Below, piece after piece: positions 6,585 to 8,559 of a stretch of 8,559 nt of DNA. The stretch is from positions 1 through 8,559 of the forward strand of contig JACDAK010000035.1 in assembly GCA_013695495.1 (NCBI GenBank), read 5' to 3'. The stretch's first letter is position 1, and the number at the start of each line of letters is the position of its first letter. The position numbers and the translations under genes were made by a program. The stretch is from Blastocatellia bacterium. GTDB taxonomy: Bacteria; Acidobacteriota; Blastocatellia; Pyrinomonadales; Pyrinomonadaceae. Under the pieces are notes generated by a model that searched no databases, was not told the origin of the DNA, and saw only the letters and a program-made list of their open reading frames with translations.

Positions 6585-7688
6585 ATGAAGAAAGCTCTTA
6601 TCACCGGAATCACCGGACAGGACGGCAGTTATCTCACCGAGCTGTTGCTCGAAAAGGGCTACGAAGTCCACGGGATCATTCGTCGGTCTAGTTCATTCAA
6701 TACGGGGAGGATCAACCATCTTTACGACGACCCGGAGGTCTTCAATACAAAGCTATTCCTTCATCACGGTGATCTTATCGACGCGAGCAACCTGAACCGC
6801 TTACTCGAGCGGATCGAGCCCGACGAGATATATAACCTGGCGGCGCAGAGTCACGTGAAGGTGTCGTTCGAGTTGCCGGATTATACTGCGCAGGTTGATG
6901 CATTGGGCACGTTGAGATTTCTTGATGCCATTCGCGAGACCGGGCTGCGAAAGGTACGCTTCTATCAAGCTTCAACGTCAGAGCTATTTGGGAAGGTTCA
7001 GGAGGTTCCGCAGACTGAAACGACCCCGTTCTATCCGAGATCGCCGTACGGAGTAGCAAAGCTTTATGCTTATTGGATGATCGTTAACTATCGCGAGGCG
7101 TACGACATTTTCGCCAGCAATGGCATTCTTTTTAATCACGAGTCGCCTCGACGCGGGAAGACTTTTGTCACGAAAAAGGTAACCCGCGAAGTTGCACGCA
7201 TCGCTCTCGGGCGATCTGAAACGCTCGTTGTCGGCAACTTGGACGCCAGACGGGATTGGGGTTACGCTCCGGAATTTTGTGAAGGCATGTGGCGAATTGT
7301 TCAGCACGACCGACCGGATGATTTTGTACTAGCGACGGGGGAAATGCACTCCGTGAGAGAGCTTATCGAAGCCGCATTCCGATGCATCGGTGTAAACCTT
7401 CATTGGCGGGGATGCGAACGTGATGAAATCGGAATTGCCTCGAGCATTGACGAGGAAATCCTGTACGACAAGATCCAGATGAATGCTACCCATATCCTAG
7501 AAGGCGACACCGTTGTGACGCTGAGCGACAACTACCTTCGGCCAACAGAGGTCGATCTTCTGATCGGTGATTCGTCGAAGGCCGAGAGGGAGTTGGGCTG
7601 GAAAGCACAAACCAAATTCCCCGATCTCATTTCATTAATGGTTGCGGCCGACATCGAACAGCTTCTACATCCCGAACTCGATTACTAG
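6585..7688 (+). CDS. gmd: GDP-mannose 4,6-dehydratase
   Basis: Gmd converts GDP-D-mannose to GDP-4-keto-6-deoxy-D-mannose in the cytoplasm, the entry point to GDP-L-fucose, GDP-D-rhamnose, GDP-perosamine and related sugars. The 367 residues are close to the usual length (E. coli about 373). It is an extended short-chain dehydrogenase. The NADP-binding GITGQDG (8-14) is followed by the family-typical GIIRRSSSFNTGRI (30-43), then HGDLID (61-66), NLAAQSHVKVSFE (84-96), the catalytic STSELFG (130-136, Thr131 and Glu133) and YGVAK (155-159, Tyr155 and Lys159). Next come NHESPRRG (184-191), the nucleotide-binding NLDARRDWGYA (218-228), and the C-terminal LRPTEVDLLIGD (318-329) with GWK (338-340). 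All key residues are present. ATG 6585 matches the family start; the only upstream purine-rich site is a weak AGCGG. It lies 41 bases after the GT-C gene, and its stop overlaps the GTG of the next gene (TAGTG), so it belongs to the same operon. The enzyme that uses its product is not in the window. Confidence 0.97.
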   Translation: MKKALITGITGQDGSYLTELLLEKGYEVHGIIRRSSSFNTGRINHLYDDPEVFNTKLFLHHGDLIDASNLNRLLERIEPDEIYNLAAQSHVKVSFELPDYTAQVDALGTLRFLDAIRETGLRKVRFYQASTSELFGKVQEVPQTETTPFYPRSPYGVAKLYAYWMIVNYREAYDIFASNGILFNHESPRRGKTFVTKKVTREVARIALGRSETLVVGNLDARRDWGYAPEFCEGMWRIVQHDRPDDFVLATGEMHSVRELIEAAFRCIGVNLHWRGCERDEIGIASSIDEEILYDKIQMNATHILEGDTVVTLSDNYLRPTEVDLLIGDSSKAERELGWKAQTKFPDLISLMVAADIEQLLHPELDY

Positions 7689-8559
7689 TGGAACCGATCA
7701 AGATCTCAATTGTTTCGCCGGTGCACAACCGTAAGGCTGAGACCTTGCAGTGGCTTCGGAGCCTTGCGTTGTTGGACGCTCAAGGCTACGAGATCCGCAT
7801 GGTAGTCGTAGACGACGGCTCCACCGACGGTACCGCAGAAGCTGTTCGGGAGGGCTTCCCTGAAACTGAGATCATAATCGGGGACGGAAACCTTTGGTTT
7901 ACGGGCGGAACGAATCGGGGAATTGAGGCCGCACTGAAACATGATCCCGACTACATTCTGACGTGTAATAATGACACAATCTTCGATGAGCGATCTTTGA
8001 AGACGATGGTAAATTGCGCGATAAAGTACCCCCGCTCGATCGTAGGGCCGCTACTGTTGAATTGGGACGTCCCCCATAAGCTGTTTCAGGTCTCGCCCAA
8101 ATGGGGCCTGCGGTACGGTGGGTATCGTCATTGGCGAAATCAGACCGTTTGGACCGTTCCCGGCATGCCGTGGGAAGTCGATATAATTGTAGGAAATTGT
8201 GTTCTCATGCCTGTAGCCGCAGTCAAAGAGGCAGGCTTAATGGACGAAAAGCGTTTCGTGCATTATGGTGATGCGGAATACACCCCGAGGATGCGCAAAA
8301 TGGGCTGGCGTTTGCTGATCGAGCCGAGGGCGCGAATCTTCTGCAAGCCTAACGACGCACCGGAGCGCTTCAGATCGCTGTCGTTGGGCAAGAAGTTGAA
8401 GGCTCTGTTTTCTAACACCCCGAACGCACACAGCATTTGGCGGCGGCATTATATGAATATAGCTGCCGGTCCGAATTATCTCCAAGGATTACTAGCAACC
8501 CCGATATTCTATATCCGCTATCTGCTGGGCAGGAATCTTGAAGGCGAGTGGGCTGAGAG
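7688..8559 (+). CDS. family 2 glycosyltransferase, rhamnosyltransferase-like (runs off right edge)
   Basis: This is a cytoplasmic or membrane-associated GT-A glycosyltransferase that would move a sugar from a nucleotide donor to the growing lipid-linked repeat unit. From GTG 7688 the frame is open for 290 codons to the window edge. It begins IKISIVSPVHNR (4-15), then VVVDDGSTDGT (39-49, nucleotide-binding aspartates 42 and 43), GNLWFTGGTNRGI (67-79), the metal-binding CNNDT (93-97, the NND form of the DxD motif, typical of the dTDP-rhamnosyltransferase-like branch), GNCVLM (169-174) and HYGDAEY (192-198, containing the probable catalytic-base Asp195). Members are commonly 300-340 residues, so probably only the tail is missing. 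The GTG shares its G with the TAG stop of gmd (TAGTG) and has no strong Shine-Dalgarno, suggesting coupled translation. A later start would remove the first beta strand. Donor sugar is unknown; a 6-deoxyhexose made through Gmd is a reasonable guess from context only. Confidence 0.9.
   Translation, partial: MEPIKISIVSPVHNRKAETLQWLRSLALLDAQGYEIRMVVVDDGSTDGTAEAVREGFPETEIIIGDGNLWFTGGTNRGIEAALKHDPDYILTCNNDTIFDERSLKTMVNCAIKYPRSIVGPLLLNWDVPHKLFQVSPKWGLRYGGYRHWRNQTVWTVPGMPWEVDIIVGNCVLMPVAAVKEAGLMDEKRFVHYGDAEYTPRMRKMGWRLLIEPRARIFCKPNDAPERFRSLSLGKKLKALFSNTPNAHSIWRRHYMNIAAGPNYLQGLLATPIFYIRYLLGRNLEGEWAE

Overview
The window holds the left end of an extracellular or capsular polysaccharide (EPS) locus of a Gram-negative-type (diderm) bacterium, next to a divergent mutS gene. 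The genes are densely packed and overall base composition looks close to 50% GC. An outer-envelope polysaccharide export protein beside a chain-length/tyrosine autokinase indicates a Wzx/Wzy-type system that crosses two membranes. Soil Acidobacteriota (for example Blastocatellia) would fit the style of these proteins, but that is a weak impression and not a result.

Layout. Positions 970 to 1 (minus strand) carry the N-terminal 323 codons of the mismatch-repair protein MutS, which runs off the left edge. A 208-base divergent intergenic region follows. From 1179 onward all genes are on the plus strand. They are a periplasmic polysaccharide export protein with PES and SLBB domains (1179-2168), a fused Wzz/BY-kinase of 830 residues with a seven-tyrosine C-terminal tail (2190-4682), a 250-base spacer, a multi-pass GT-C-like membrane glycosyltransferase (4933-6543), GDP-mannose 4,6-dehydratase gmd (6585-7688), and a family 2 glycosyltransferase that runs off the right edge (7688-8559).

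How the genes fit together. Gmd makes GDP-4-keto-6-deoxy-D-mannose, the precursor of GDP-L-fucose, GDP-D-rhamnose or GDP-perosamine. The GT2 enzyme, and possibly the GT-C protein, would add sugars to a lipid-linked repeat unit. The Wzz/BY-kinase would set chain length and control assembly through phosphorylation of its tyrosine tail, and the export protein would form the periplasmic or outer-membrane exit. The initiating phosphosugar transferase, flippase, polymerase and the reductase acting after Gmd are not in the window and probably lie to the right.

The least ordinary part is the 250-base spacer between the kinase and the GT-C gene. It starts with a long two-part inverted repeat just after the kinase stop codon. 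It then contains a 50-codon open frame with a Shine-Dalgarno-like GGAG, and the stop of that frame overlaps the next gene's start codon (TAATG). This is a candidate small coupled gene or leader peptide. No CRISPR array, insertion sequence, tRNA or rRNA was seen. I found no clearly new system; most of the window is a recognisable polysaccharide locus.
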